Both the position numbers and the translations under genes were made by a program. The notes under the pieces were generated by a model, which saw nothing but the letters and a program-made list of their open reading frames with translations, had not been told where the DNA came from and searched no databases. A stretch of DNA of 64,000 nt. It comes from Marinimicrobium koreense. GTDB taxonomy: Bacteria; Pseudomonadota; Gammaproteobacteria; Pseudomonadales; Cellvibrionaceae. Below are positions 35,401-45,825 of the stretch, piece by piece (position 1 is the first letter of the stretch; the number at the start of each line of letters is the position of its first letter). The stretch spans positions 2,869,429 to 2,933,428 of the forward strand of contig NZ_RJUK01000001.1 in assembly GCF_003762925.1 (NCBI RefSeq), in the 5' to 3' direction.

Positions 35401-38400
35401 ATGAAACGCCCTTATACCCTCCATCGCACCGCATTGCTGGCCACGGCCCTGGGCAGCCTGCTGCTCACCCAGGCCTGCCAGAAAACTGAACCGGCGCCTG
35501 AATTCCAGGCCGCCAGCCCGGCGACGCTGGAGGGCGACATGATTGCCTTTCGCTCCACGCTGGATAACCGGGCTCGCATGCTGACCGTGCGTCAGCCCGA
35601 TGACATCAAGCTGGCGTACGACGTGGAAACCGGCAACCTGCACCAGGCCTGGCGGGGCACGGTGCACTTTACCGGCGCGGTCTTCGATACCCGACACGGC
35701 CCCCAGCCCGTCTCCGAGGGCGACCTCTACCTGACCCAGGATGCCCGGTGGCAGACCGAAGGGGCCAGCGTTCAGTATGGCGGTCATCGTTATTCCGGCG
35801 ATCAGCTGGCACTGCGTTACGACGTTGAAGCGGATGGCTGGAAGGCGACGGTCTGGGAAAAGCCCAGCGCCCGGCTGGAGGAGCAGAGCCTGATCATCAC
35901 CCGTGAGTTCGCGGTCAATGGTCTGCCCAAAGGGCTGGGCTTGACCCTGACCGGCCTGGCCGAGGCGGCGGACCAGTCATTGGTCGGCAGCGGTGAATGG
36001 CAGGGCAGTCAGACCCTGCGGCTGAAAAACGGCGTGACCCGGGTACAGCGCACCTTTACCGACCCGACCCGGGTTGAGCGACCGGATGAGGCGGGCGAGG
36101 GCGATCACCCCGGCCAGACACTGGTCGAAGGCAGTGATTGCGCTGCCTGTCACAATCCGGAAATCAAGACGGTCGGCCCCTCTTACCAGTCCATTGCCGA
36201 ACGCTATGACAATACCCCGGACAACCGGACCATGCTGGCTAAAAAGATCATTCTCGGGGGCGCCGGCAACTGGGGCGAGGTGCCCATGAGTCCGCACCCG
36301 GACCTCAGCCGGGAAGATGCTGAGCAGATGGTCGACTACATCTTCTCCCTGCAGGAAGAAACGGAGGGAGAAACCCGCTGGAATCTCGACCAGCCGGCCA
36401 CCGACACACTGGAGTTGGTGGCTGAGACCCCGGCCGAGGCCACGGGAGATGGTGCGCTGGTATACCGCCACCTTTTCAGTGGCGATCAACCCAATATTGA
36501 AAGCCTGCGTGGCATGGCCCCATCCGAAGTGGCCCGGGTGTCGCGCATTCACTTCCCGGACAAGGCCTCGTTCAAGCCTCTGGATCTGCGCTTCGCCCTG
36601 CAGGTAAAAACCCACCTGAAAGTGGACGAGACGCTGGAGACCGAGCTGCGCCTGATCAGTGATGATGGCGCGGTGGTGTACCTGAACGACGAGCTGCTGA
36701 TCGACAGCTGGGGCTTCCATGGTCCCGAGCCGGAAGATGCCAGCGTTACCCTTGAACCTGGGCTCCACGCACTGGAGGTGATCCACTTCCAGAGTCACGG
36801 CGGTGCGACCCTGTCGATGCAGTGGCGCAACCCCGAAACCGGCGAGTTTGAAATTATTCCGGCGGAGATGTTGCAGATCCAGGCCGCTGATCGCCGGGAC
36901 GTGGTGCCGGTGATTACCGACCCGGAGCGGGTCAAAACCATTCCCGGTGACCAGACCAAAGTCGCTGGTGTACATCCGGCCTTCGATCGCTTCCAGGCCC
37001 GTCCGGACGAGTTTGAACCCATGGTCGGGGGCATTGATTTTCTGCCCGATGGCCGGATGGTCATCACCACCTGGGATCCGGAAGGCTCGGTGTATATCGT
37101 CAGCGACTACGACCAGGGCCCGGAACAGGCCAGCGTCAAACGTATCGCCCGGGGTCTGGCCGAACCGCTCGGCGTGAAGGTGGTGGACGGCGATATCTAC
37201 GTACTGCAGAAACAGGAACTGACCCGTCTTGAAGATGTGAATGGCGATGAGATCATCGACGTTTATCACTCGGTATCGGCGGACTGGTCCGTGACCGACA
37301 ATTTCCACGAGTTTGCCTTTGGCCTGGAATACCAGGACGGCCACTTCTACGGCACTCTGGCCACGGCGATTCTCTCTGGCGGTGCCAGCGCCGACCCCCA
37401 GGCGCCGGATCGTGGCAAGGCCATCAAAATCCGTAAAACCGACGGGCAGGTGGAGTTCGTTGCCCAGGGCCTGCGCACGCCGAACGGCATTGGCTTTGGT
37501 GTGGACGGCGAGCTGTTTATCGCCGATAACCAGGGCGATTGGTTGCCTTCCAGCAAAATCGTCGAACTGACGCCAGGGGCCTGGTACGGCTCGCGCTCGG
37601 TGGACTTCGAGGGCACCGCCGACCTGACCGAAACCAAACCGGTGGTCTGGCTGCCCCAGGACGAAATCGGCAATTCCCCCAGTGAGCCGGCGCCGCTGAA
37701 CGTCGGCCCCTACCAGAACCAGATGATCCACGGCGAAGTGACCCACGGCGGCATCAAACGGGTGTACGCCGAGCGGGTGAACGGCCGTCTGCAGGGCGCC
37801 GTGTTCCGCTTTATCCAGGGGCTGGAAGCCGGCGTCAACCGCCTCGACTGGGCGCCGGATGGTTCACTGATCGTCGGTGGTGTCGGCAACCCGGGCAACT
37901 GGGCCGATGGTGAAAAACAGTGGTACGGACTGGAACGTCTGGTCTACAACGGCGAGACCGCCTTTGAGATGCTCAGCGTCAGCGCCCGCTCCGACGGCTT
38001 TGTGATCGAGTTTACCGAGCCGGTGAAGGTGGGCCAGAATATCAGCCCCGAAGATTTTGAGATTCTTCAGTGGTATTACGAGCCCACCGCCGAGTATGGC
38101 GGTCCGAAAAAGAACGTCACCGAGTTGCCGGTGGAGGGCTTTGCCCTGTCGGAGGACCGCAAGCGGGTGAGCTTCAAGCTCGGCGGACTCAAGCCCGACC
38201 ATGTGGTGTATTTCCGCATCGCCCGGCCCTTTGTCAGTGAGACCGACAACAGCCTGTGGACCACGGAAGCCTGGTACACCCTCAACGCCATTCCGGAAGA
38301 CCAACCGGTGGCGCTCGAGGGTCGTCAGCCCGAGCACAATCAACTGACCGAGATCGAGCAGGCCGAAGGCTGGAAGCTGCTCTTTGATGGCAAAACCCTC

Positions 38401-38982
38401 AACGGCTTGCGCAACTACAACGCCGATACCCTGGGGGAGCGCTGGGTCATAGACGATGGTGCCTTGCATATGCAGGCCAACGATGGTCGCTCCGGTGGGG
38501 ATCTGGTGATCACCGACGAACCGCTGACCAGCTTCGAGCTGTACTTGGAGTGGAAGCTGGCGCGCAACGGCAACAGCGGCATCATCTACAGCGTGGATGA
38601 GTCGCCGGAGCTGGAGGCGCCCTATATGAGTGGCCCGGAGTATCAACTACTGGATAATATCGGCCACCCGGACAGTGAGATCTACACCCATCGGGCCGCC
38701 GATCTTTATGACCTGATTGCCGCCACGCCGGTCACCGTGAATCCGGCCGGCGAGTGGAACCGCACCCGTCTGGTGGTGGATAACGGGCGGATCGAGCACT
38801 GGCTCAATGGCTTTAAAGTGGTGGAAGCCGAGATGGGCACTCCGGAATGGGAGGCGATGATCGCCGAGAGCAAGTTTGCAGACTGGGAGGCCTTTGCGAC
38901 GACCCCGGAGGGGCATGTGGTTCTCCAGGATCACGATGACCCGGTGTGGTTCCGTAATATCAAGTTGCGGGAGTTGCCGTAA
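35401..38982 (+). CDS. Multidomain lipoprotein: cytochrome c, PA14-like, beta-propeller, DUF1080 hydrolase
   Basis: A 1193-residue exported protein with lipobox TQAC (Cys26). Domains in order: an N-terminal beta-rich part (about 40-220); a c-type haem domain with CAACH (247-251) and a likely Met ligand in VPMSPHP (about 297); a PA14/jelly-roll-like domain (about 370-490, ISDDGAVVYLNDELL); a sorbosone/glucose-dehydrogenase-like propeller (about 520-870, GGIDFLPDGRMVITTW); a short Ig-like stretch (about 860-960); and a C-terminal DUF1080 domain, now known as 3-keto-disaccharide hydrolase (about 985-1192, WKLLFDGKTLNGLRNY, NSGIIY). It may couple sugar oxidation, electron transfer and keto-glycoside hydrolysis in the periplasm. 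That function is inferred from domains. Confidence 0.82.
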   Translation: MKRPYTLHRTALLATALGSLLLTQACQKTEPAPEFQAASPATLEGDMIAFRSTLDNRARMLTVRQPDDIKLAYDVETGNLHQAWRGTVHFTGAVFDTRHGPQPVSEGDLYLTQDARWQTEGASVQYGGHRYSGDQLALRYDVEADGWKATVWEKPSARLEEQSLIITREFAVNGLPKGLGLTLTGLAEAADQSLVGSGEWQGSQTLRLKNGVTRVQRTFTDPTRVERPDEAGEGDHPGQTLVEGSDCAACHNPEIKTVGPSYQSIAERYDNTPDNRTMLAKKIILGGAGNWGEVPMSPHPDLSREDAEQMVDYIFSLQEETEGETRWNLDQPATDTLELVAETPAEATGDGALVYRHLFSGDQPNIESLRGMAPSEVARVSRIHFPDKASFKPLDLRFALQVKTHLKVDETLETELRLISDDGAVVYLNDELLIDSWGFHGPEPEDASVTLEPGLHALEVIHFQSHGGATLSMQWRNPETGEFEIIPAEMLQIQAADRRDVVPVITDPERVKTIPGDQTKVAGVHPAFDRFQARPDEFEPMVGGIDFLPDGRMVITTWDPEGSVYIVSDYDQGPEQASVKRIARGLAEPLGVKVVDGDIYVLQKQELTRLEDVNGDEIIDVYHSVSADWSVTDNFHEFAFGLEYQDGHFYGTLATAILSGGASADPQAPDRGKAIKIRKTDGQVEFVAQGLRTPNGIGFGVDGELFIADNQGDWLPSSKIVELTPGAWYGSRSVDFEGTADLTETKPVVWLPQDEIGNSPSEPAPLNVGPYQNQMIHGEVTHGGIKRVYAERVNGRLQGAVFRFIQGLEAGVNRLDWAPDGSLIVGGVGNPGNWADGEKQWYGLERLVYNGETAFEMLSVSARSDGFVIEFTEPVKVGQNISPEDFEILQWYYEPTAEYGGPKKNVTELPVEGFALSEDRKRVSFKLGGLKPDHVVYFRIARPFVSETDNSLWTTEAWYTLNAIPEDQPVALEGRQPEHNQLTEIEQAEGWKLLFDGKTLNGLRNYNADTLGERWVIDDGALHMQANDGRSGGDLVITDEPLTSFELYLEWKLARNGNSGIIYSVDESPELEAPYMSGPEYQLLDNIGHPDSEIYTHRAADLYDLIAATPVTVNPAGEWNRTRLVVDNGRIEHWLNGFKVVEAEMGTPEWEAMIAESKFADWEAFATTPEGHVVLQDHDDPVWFRNIKLRELP

Positions 38983-38995
38983 ACATTTGGGTGAT

Positions 38996-39030
38996 GGCGG
39001 GTGCGGCCGTTGGCCTTACCCGCCCTACGC
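38996..39030. repeat. GGCGGAT-type palindrome, family B copy 1
   Basis: GGCGGGTGCGGCC ... GGCCTTACCCGCC followed by CTACGC forms a hairpin 13 bp after the preceding stop codon, in a convergent gap, so it may act as a terminator. Confidence 0.75.
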
Positions 39031-39085
39031 GGCCTGTTGTGCCAACGAAACGGACCCGCCGTCACCCAATCCATTCACCTAATCG

Positions 39086-40189
39086 CTACAACTCAATCCG
39101 CTTACCATCCTCCCGGGCGGACTTGAAAATCGCCTGGACAATGCGAATATCCCGCAAGCCCTCCTCGCCGGGCACCATGACCGGCATATCCTGCAAAATG
39201 GCCCTGGCATCGTCGTCCATCTGTGCGGCTTGTTGATTGGCGATGGGTTTGTCCAGCTTCCTACCATCGCTGGTCGCTCCCTGCACACCGTTGTAATTGG
39301 ACATGGGCCGCAGGTAATAGGAACCCTCCGCGCAGGTCACCTCCAGCTTATTACCTGGCTTCACAAAACTGGTCATACACTCGGCCACCGCGCCGCCCGG
39401 AAACTCCAGGGTAAAGTGCGTCGTGGAATCCACCTCGGTAAACACCTCCGGGTGGGTAATCTCATGGCGGCCGGATACCGCAATGGGCTCTACCCCCGCC
39501 GCGTAACGCGACCCGTTAAGCGGGTAGACGCCCATATCGTACATGGCCCCACCGCCCATATCGGCGCGCATCCGCCAGTTGTCCGGCGAGCGATTTTCGC
39601 CACCGGAATAAGCCGCCACAGCTTCAATGCGCTCGATCGCCCCGTAGGGTTTGTCCTTGGCAAACTGCATCACCGTCTGGGTATTCGGCTCATGCTGCAT
39701 CCGGTAGCCGATGCTCAGCTTCACATTGTTTTCACGGCAGGCATCAATAATCTCCTGACACTCCGCCTCATCCATCGCCATCGGCTTCTCGCACCACACA
39801 TGCTTCCCCGCATTGGCGCCGATCACCGAAAACTTCCTATGCAGACTCGTGGGCGTCACCACGTAAATCACATCAATATCCGGGTTATCGGCGATGGCGT
39901 GCATGTTCTCGTAGTTGTACACATTGGCGTCCTTGATACCGTATTTTTCCTGCCATACCGGAATCTTCTCCGGGCTACCGGTGACAATCCCGCGCAACTC
40001 ACAGTGCTGGGTCAGTTGCAGTGCCGGCGCGAGCTGGTTGGTGCTGTAGCCACCGAGACCGACCAGGGCGACGCCCAGCTTGCGGGAGGGATTGCCCAGT
40101 AGGTGGGGGGACCAGCCGGACGAGAGCAGGGCGGTTGAGGCGCCGAGGCCTTGCAGGAAGCGGCGGCGGTTGAAGTTGGGGTGGGGCAT
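39086..40189 (-). CDS. Tat-exported Gfo/Idh/MocA family oxidoreductase
   Basis: A 367-residue NAD(P)-dependent sugar oxidoreductase. The N-terminus is a twin-arginine signal (NRRRFLQGLGASTALL), so it works in the periplasm like glucose-fructose oxidoreductase, probably with tightly bound cofactor. A Rossmann domain (about 37-160, VALVGLGGYS) has CEKPMA (about 134-139), whose Lys is catalytic in the family, followed by the C-terminal alpha/beta domain (GYRMQHEPNT). It converges on the DUF1080 multidomain gene, and a role in redox steps of the same keto-sugar route is plausible. The upstream region carries a family A element. Confidence 0.85.
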   Translation of the reverse strand: MPHPNFNRRRFLQGLGASTALLSSGWSPHLLGNPSRKLGVALVGLGGYSTNQLAPALQLTQHCELRGIVTGSPEKIPVWQEKYGIKDANVYNYENMHAIADNPDIDVIYVVTPTSLHRKFSVIGANAGKHVWCEKPMAMDEAECQEIIDACRENNVKLSIGYRMQHEPNTQTVMQFAKDKPYGAIERIEAVAAYSGGENRSPDNWRMRADMGGGAMYDMGVYPLNGSRYAAGVEPIAVSGRHEITHPEVFTEVDSTTHFTLEFPGGAVAECMTSFVKPGNKLEVTCAEGSYYLRPMSNYNGVQGATSDGRKLDKPIANQQAAQMDDDARAILQDMPVMVPGEEGLRDIRIVQAIFKSAREDGKRIEL

Positions 40190-40250
40190 GATTTTACCTC
40201 CAAGTTACCGAGTTTTAGTCGCGTTGGGAGGAGCATATGGTTTGGGTAAC

Positions 40251-40281
40251 GGCGGGTGCGCTCCGCTTACCCGCCCTACGC
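40251..40281. repeat. GGCGGAT-type palindrome, family B copy 2
   Basis: GGCGGGTGCGCTCCGCTTAC then CCGCCCTACGC: a short imperfect hairpin (GCGGGT/ACCCGC), same orientation as copy 1, 33 bp from family A copy 2. Confidence 0.75.
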
Positions 40282-40314
40282 AGACCACGTACAGTACGCA
40301 GAATGTGGCACGGA

Positions 40315-40423
40315 GGGTTTGCGTGGAATTACCGGTTGGAGACTCTCGGAGGCAGGGAGCCGACGAGAAGCCTCCAGGGATGGATTCACGGCGGGTCTCC
40401 AACCGGTAATTCCACGCAAACCC
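40315..40423. repeat. Long inverted repeat, family A copy 2 (29-bp arms, 51-nt loop)
   Basis: Arms 40315-40343 and 40395-40423 pair perfectly over 29 bp; the loop 40344-40394 is again 51 nt. It is in reverse orientation: the reverse complement of the loop begins CCGCCGTGAATCCATCCCTG, nearly the same as copies 1 and 3. Arm ends are TTGGAGAC/GTCTCCAA where the other copies have TTTCAAGAC/GTCTTGAAA, so both sides changed together. Confidence 0.93.
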
Positions 40424-40528
40424 GGTGGTGAACGTTTTAGTGCTTAGTTACGAATGGTTCGACCATAACCCAGTTTAGATCACTCTGGCCATGAGTTTCG
40501 CCTCCTTGGGCCTGGACGCGTACAATAG

Positions 40529-41479
<951 letters not shown>

Positions 41480-41497
41480 CAATAGCTGGAAGGTTGT

Positions 41498-42334
41498 ATG
41501 ACAGACGCTTACGCCGTATTCGGCGATCCCATCGCCCAGAGTAAGTCCCCCTATATCCACCGTCAGTTTGCCGAGCAGACCGGGGAAGATATCGCCTACA
41601 CCAAACAACAGGTGGCCGAAAAAGACTTCGAGCAGGCCGCCGATGCGTTTTTCGCCAGTGGCGGCAAAGGCCTGAACATCACCGCCCCGGACAAACTGGC
41701 CGCCTATGGTTATGCGGCCCGCCTGACACCGCGTGCCCGCCGCGCCGGTGCGGTGAACACCCTGGTAAAGCGAGCGGACGGTACCCTGCTGGGCGACACC
41801 ACCGATGGGATCGGCATGGTAAACGACATGCACAACCTCGGCTGGGAGATAGCTGGCAAGCGGGTGCTGATCCTGGGTGCCGGGGGGGCGGTGCGCGGCG
41901 TACTTCAACCGCTGATGGAGCAGGAACCCGGCTCACTGACCATCGCCAACCGCACCGTGCACAAGGCCGAGCAACTGGCCAAAGGGTTTGCCGACCTGGG
42001 CGTGATTGAACCGTTGGGGTACGAGGCCTTGAGCGGACGTCAGTTTGACCTGGTGATCAATGGCACCTCCGCCGGCTTCGGCGGCGAACTGCCGCCCCTG
42101 CCCGAGGAGCTGCTGGCCGAGGGTGCTGCCTGTTACGACATGATGTACGCCGCCGAACCGACACTGTTTCTGCAGTGGGCCGAAGCCCACGGCGCTGCCC
42201 GACTGACCGATGGCCTGGGCATGCTGGTGGGACAGGCGGCGGAGTCCTTCTATCTCTGGCGCCAGGTGCGCCCGGAAGTGGTCCCGGTGATTACCGCGCT
42301 GCGCCGGAGCCTGTCTGCCAAAAAAGGGGCGTAA
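41498..42334 (+). CDS. aroE: Shikimate dehydrogenase
   Basis: A 278-residue NADPH enzyme reducing 3-dehydroshikimate in aromatic amino-acid synthesis. Substrate motifs SKSPYIHRQ (about 15) and NITAPDK (about 66, catalytic Lys), followed by DTTDGIG (about 105), the nucleotide loop LGAGGAVRGV (about 130) and GLGMLVGQA (about 240), are all present. AAGG lies 6 bp upstream of the ATG. Confidence 0.96.
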   Translation: MTDAYAVFGDPIAQSKSPYIHRQFAEQTGEDIAYTKQQVAEKDFEQAADAFFASGGKGLNITAPDKLAAYGYAARLTPRARRAGAVNTLVKRADGTLLGDTTDGIGMVNDMHNLGWEIAGKRVLILGAGGAVRGVLQPLMEQEPGSLTIANRTVHKAEQLAKGFADLGVIEPLGYEALSGRQFDLVINGTSAGFGGELPPLPEELLAEGAACYDMMYAAEPTLFLQWAEAHGAARLTDGLGMLVGQAAESFYLWRQVRPEVVPVITALRRSLSAKKGA

Positions 42335-42428
42335 GCCCTGTCGGCTTTGCTGTAAGATAAATAGCATTTATGGTCGGTAAGGCGCGTCGGCGCGTATATC
42401 CGGCTTTCCAACCACAGCGAGCAAGGTA

Positions 42429-43154
42429 ATGAGCAGACTAGAGGGCGGCCGCAACCTGACCCATCAGGTGACCTACCAACTGGGCGCAGCCATTGTGCGC
42501 GGGGAGTACAGTGTCAATGATCCCCTGCCCACCGAGGCGGACTTGTGCGAGCAGTTTGATATCAGTCGCAGCGTAGTGCGTGAAGCGGTGAAAATGCTCA
42601 CCGCCAAGGGGCTGATTTCCTCCCGGCCCCGCCAGGGCATTCGGGTGCAACCCAACCATCGCTGGAACATGTTTGACGAGGACGTTCTGGAGTGGACCCT
42701 GAGCAGCCGCCCCTCCCTGTCGCTGCTGCGCGAGTTCACCGAGCTGCGCATCGGCATCGAGCCCGAAGCGGCCATTCTCGCCGCCCGGAAGCAGAACCGG
42801 GAGCGGATTGCCGATATCGAAAAAGCGCTCTTGCGCATGGAAGCCGCCGAACGGGGCAACGATGACCCCCTGGAGGCGGACATTGCCTTCCACTCGGCTA
42901 TTCTTTTGGCCAGCGAAAACCGCTTCTTCATTCAGCTGCGCAATTTCATTCAGACCGCGCTGCGCGTCAGTATCGCCTCCACCAATCAGATGAAAGGCGT
43001 TACCGTGGCCAGCGAAGCCGACCATCGGACGGTGTACGAGGCGATTGCGCGCGGTGATGTGGAGGGCGCGGGCAAGGCTGCTGTTGCCCTGTTGGAGGAA
43101 GCGCTCCACCTGATCGACGCCGCGATTGCGGCTCGCCGCACCGAAACCGCCTGA
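42429..43154 (+). CDS. GntR/FadR-family regulator (FCD type)
   Basis: A 241-residue regulator: N-terminal winged helix (about 8-75; YSVNDPLPTEADLCEQFDISRSVVREAVKML) and C-terminal all-helical FCD ligand domain (about 95-230) with metal-type residues including the HSAIL and DHRTVYEAI His. Members often sense sugar acids such as galactonate or uronates. It precedes, 27 bp upstream, the dehydratase of a sugar-acid cluster, so it probably represses this operon in the absence of an aldonate. Confidence 0.87.
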   Translation: MSRLEGGRNLTHQVTYQLGAAIVRGEYSVNDPLPTEADLCEQFDISRSVVREAVKMLTAKGLISSRPRQGIRVQPNHRWNMFDEDVLEWTLSSRPSLSLLREFTELRIGIEPEAAILAARKQNRERIADIEKALLRMEAAERGNDDPLEADIAFHSAILLASENRFFIQLRNFIQTALRVSIASTNQMKGVTVASEADHRTVYEAIARGDVEGAGKAAVALLEEALHLIDAAIAARRTETA

Positions 43155-43181
43155 TTTTCATGTCTGCAGGAACCCTCCCCC

Positions 43182-44921
43182 ATGTCTGATTCCGACACGC
43201 CGGGCAAGCCCCGGCGCAGCACACAGAGCTACGGCAAACTGGATAAGGACGGTTTTATCCATCGCTCCTGGATGAAAAATCAGGGGCTGCCGGATCATGT
43301 GTTCGACGGTCGGCCGGTGATCGGCATCTGCAATACCTGGTCGGAGCTCACCCCCTGTAACAGTGGTCTGCGGGAGCTGGCCGAGTACGTCAAACGCGGC
43401 GTCTGGGAAGCCGGCGGGTTGCCCCTGGAGTTTCCCGCCATGAGCCTGGGGGAAACCCAGATGCGCCCGACCGCCATGCTGTTTCGCAATCTGCTGGCCA
43501 TGGAAGTGGAAGAGTCCATTCGCGGCAACCCGATTGATGGGGTGGTGCTGCTTGGGGGCTGTGACAAAACCACCCCGGCCCAGATCATGGGCGCCGCCAG
43601 CGTCAATCTCCCGACCATGGTGGTGTCCTCCGGCCCCATGCTCAACGGCAAATTCCGCGGCCAGGACATTGGCTCGGGCACGGATGTCTGGAAGTACTCC
43701 GAGGCGGTACGCGCCGGGCTGATGAGCATTGATGATTTCATCGCCGCCGAAAGCGGCATGTCCCGCAGCCGGGGCGTATGCATGACCATGGGCACCGCCT
43801 CCACCGTGTCCAGCCTGACCGAGGCCATGGGGCTGAGCCTGCCCTTGAACGGTACGCTCCCCGCTGTGGATGCCCGCCGTCAGGCGCTGGCGCACCTCAC
43901 CGGGCGGCGCATTGTCGAGCTGGTGAAGCAGGATGTCCGCCTCGCCGACATCCTGACCCGGGAAGCGCTGGAAAACGCGATTGTGGTCAATGCCGCCATT
44001 GGCGGGTCCACCAACGCGGTGGTGCACCTGCTGGCCATTGCCGGGCGGCTGGGGATCGAGCTGGCACTGGATGATTTCGACCGGCTCAGCCGGGACATTC
44101 CGCTGCTGGTGGACCTGATGCCCTCGGGGCGTTTCCTGATGGAGGATTTCCACTACGCCGGTGGCCTGCCTGCCGTCATGGCGCGTATCAAGGACAGGTT
44201 GCACACCGATGCGGTGACCGTCTCGGGTGTTGCCCTTGGGGACCAGATTGCGGACGCGCAATGTTACAATGACGACATCATTCGAACGCTGGACAATCCG
44301 GTCAATCCGGATTCTGGCATCTGGGTGCTCAAGGGCAACCTGTGCCCCAAGGGGGCCATCATCAAGCCCAACGCGGCGACTCCCGCGCTGTTGGAACACA
44401 CCGGGCGGGCTGTGGTGTTCGAGAGCATCGAGGACTACAAGGCGCGCATCGACGATCCGGATCTGGACGTGGACGAACACTCGGTACTGGTACTCAAGGG
44501 GTGTGGCCCCAAGGGCTACCCCGGCATGCCGGAAGTGGGCAATATGGCCCTACCGAAAAAACTGCTCGAAAAGGGCGTGCGGGACATGCTGCGTATCTCG
44601 GATGCGCGTATGAGCGGAACCGCGTTCGGCTCGGTGATTCTCCACGTTGCGCCCGAATCCAGTGCCGGGGGCCCCTTGGCCGTGGTGCGTGATGGCGATG
44701 AGATTGCATTCAGTGGCAAAAACCGTAGTCTATCGCTCAGGATCAGCGACGCCGAGCTGGCGCAACGGCTGGCCGAATGGCAGGATAGTCGGCCGGAGTC
44801 AGAATACACTCGCGGCTATGCCAAGTTATATATTGATACCGTGCTCCAGGCCGATCAGGGCGTCGACCTGGACTTTTTGAGGGGCGCCAGCGGCGACCAG
44901 GTGGACCGGGAATCGCATTAA
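43182..44921 (+). CDS. IlvD/Edd-family sugar-acid dehydratase (arabonate/xylonate type)
   Basis: A 579-residue iron-sulfur dehydratase. Three cluster-binding Cys blocks are visible: CNTWSELTPCN (about 50), GGCDKTTPA (about 125) and SRSRGVCMTMG (about 195); late SDARMSGTAFG (about 475) is also typical. Length and the PGKPRRSTQSYG start resemble L-arabonate/D-xylonate dehydratases rather than IlvD proper, and the neighbours (SDR, lactonase, sugar symporter) support an aldonate substrate. Which one (arabonate, xylonate, galactonate) cannot be decided. The next gene overlaps by 1 bp (TAATG). Confidence 0.87.
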   Translation: MSDSDTPGKPRRSTQSYGKLDKDGFIHRSWMKNQGLPDHVFDGRPVIGICNTWSELTPCNSGLRELAEYVKRGVWEAGGLPLEFPAMSLGETQMRPTAMLFRNLLAMEVEESIRGNPIDGVVLLGGCDKTTPAQIMGAASVNLPTMVVSSGPMLNGKFRGQDIGSGTDVWKYSEAVRAGLMSIDDFIAAESGMSRSRGVCMTMGTASTVSSLTEAMGLSLPLNGTLPAVDARRQALAHLTGRRIVELVKQDVRLADILTREALENAIVVNAAIGGSTNAVVHLLAIAGRLGIELALDDFDRLSRDIPLLVDLMPSGRFLMEDFHYAGGLPAVMARIKDRLHTDAVTVSGVALGDQIADAQCYNDDIIRTLDNPVNPDSGIWVLKGNLCPKGAIIKPNAATPALLEHTGRAVVFESIEDYKARIDDPDLDVDEHSVLVLKGCGPKGYPGMPEVGNMALPKKLLEKGVRDMLRISDARMSGTAFGSVILHVAPESSAGGPLAVVRDGDEIAFSGKNRSLSLRISDAELAQRLAEWQDSRPESEYTRGYAKLYIDTVLQADQGVDLDFLRGASGDQVDRESH

Positions 44922-45688
44922 TGACTGAATACACCCGCTATGCCAGTCTTGCTCACCGCTCGGTATTCATTACCGGCGGGGCGACCGGAATAGGCGCTTG
45001 CCTGGTCGAGGCCTTTGCCGCCCAGGGCAGCAATGTCGCCTTCGTCGACCTCAATGAAGAGGCGGGGAATGAGCTGGCCGAGCGGGTGCGTGCCGAACAC
45101 GACGCCCAGGTGGTATTCCGCCGCTGCGATGTCACCCGAATCGACGAGCTGCGCGCCGCCATTCGCGCCCTCGCGGATCAGTGTGGCGACTTCACCGTAC
45201 TGGTGAACAACGTCGCCAATGATCAGCGCTACGACCCCCGTTATCTGTCTGAGCAGGCCTGGTACAACAGTCTGGCGGTCAACCTGCACCCGGCGTTTTT
45301 CGCCGCCCAGACGATCCAGCCCCTGATGGCCCGGCAGGGCGGCGGGGTGATCATCAATTTCAGTTCCATCAACGCTCTGTTCGGGCCGAGCAAGCTGCCC
45401 AGTTACAACACCGCCAAGGCGGCCCTGCTGGGGCTGACCAAGTCCCTGGCCCGGGATTTCGGCTCGGACAAGATCCGGGTGAACGCGATTGTGCCCGGCT
45501 GGGTGATCACAGAGCGCCAGCTCAACAAGTGGCTCACGCCGGAGGCGGAAGCCTGGTGGATGGATCAGGTGTGCCTGAAGGAGCGGATTCTGCCGGAAGA
45601 TGTCGCCAACTTGACCCTGTTTCTCGCCTCGGACGACGCCCGGATGATCACCGGCCAGAAGTTCGTGATCGACGGTGGGCGGTTGTAG
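44921..45688 (+). CDS. SDR-family aldose 1-dehydrogenase (XylB-like)
   Basis: A 255-residue short-chain dehydrogenase. Cofactor motif TGGATGIG (about 19-26), NNVA (about 95), catalytic Ser in FSSINA (about 145) and YNTAK (about 161) are intact. The segment NKWLTPEAEAWW..QVCLKERI closely follows Caulobacter D-xylose dehydrogenase XylB, so oxidation of xylose, arabinose or galactose to the lactone is expected. Translational coupling to the dehydratase supports one pathway. Confidence 0.85.
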   Translation: MTEYTRYASLAHRSVFITGGATGIGACLVEAFAAQGSNVAFVDLNEEAGNELAERVRAEHDAQVVFRRCDVTRIDELRAAIRALADQCGDFTVLVNNVANDQRYDPRYLSEQAWYNSLAVNLHPAFFAAQTIQPLMARQGGGVIINFSSINALFGPSKLPSYNTAKAALLGLTKSLARDFGSDKIRVNAIVPGWVITERQLNKWLTPEAEAWWMDQVCLKERILPEDVANLTLFLASDDARMITGQKFVIDGGRL

Positions 45689-45699
45689 TTTGGCAAGCA

Positions 45700-45729
45700 G
45701 CGGATGCGCTTTGCTTATCCGCCCTACGG
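45700..45729. repeat. GGCGGAT-type palindrome, family B copy 3
   Basis: GCGGATGCGCTTTGCTTATC then CGCCCTACGG: hairpin GCGGAT/ATCCGC, 11 bp after the SDR stop, followed by a partial second half ATGCCGCATCCGCC. Confidence 0.78.
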
Positions 45730-45825
45730 ATGCCGCATCCGCCGCTCACCAACCTAACCATCCGCCGTAAACACACCCAATTCCCACTTTTCCCCCTGAA
45801 ATCCCTACATCGGCACTCGCAGTCG

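Noticed and set aside
40237..40447. Short plus-strand frames over the region upstream of hemF
   Set aside because: They translate the family B and family A repeats and have no start signals.
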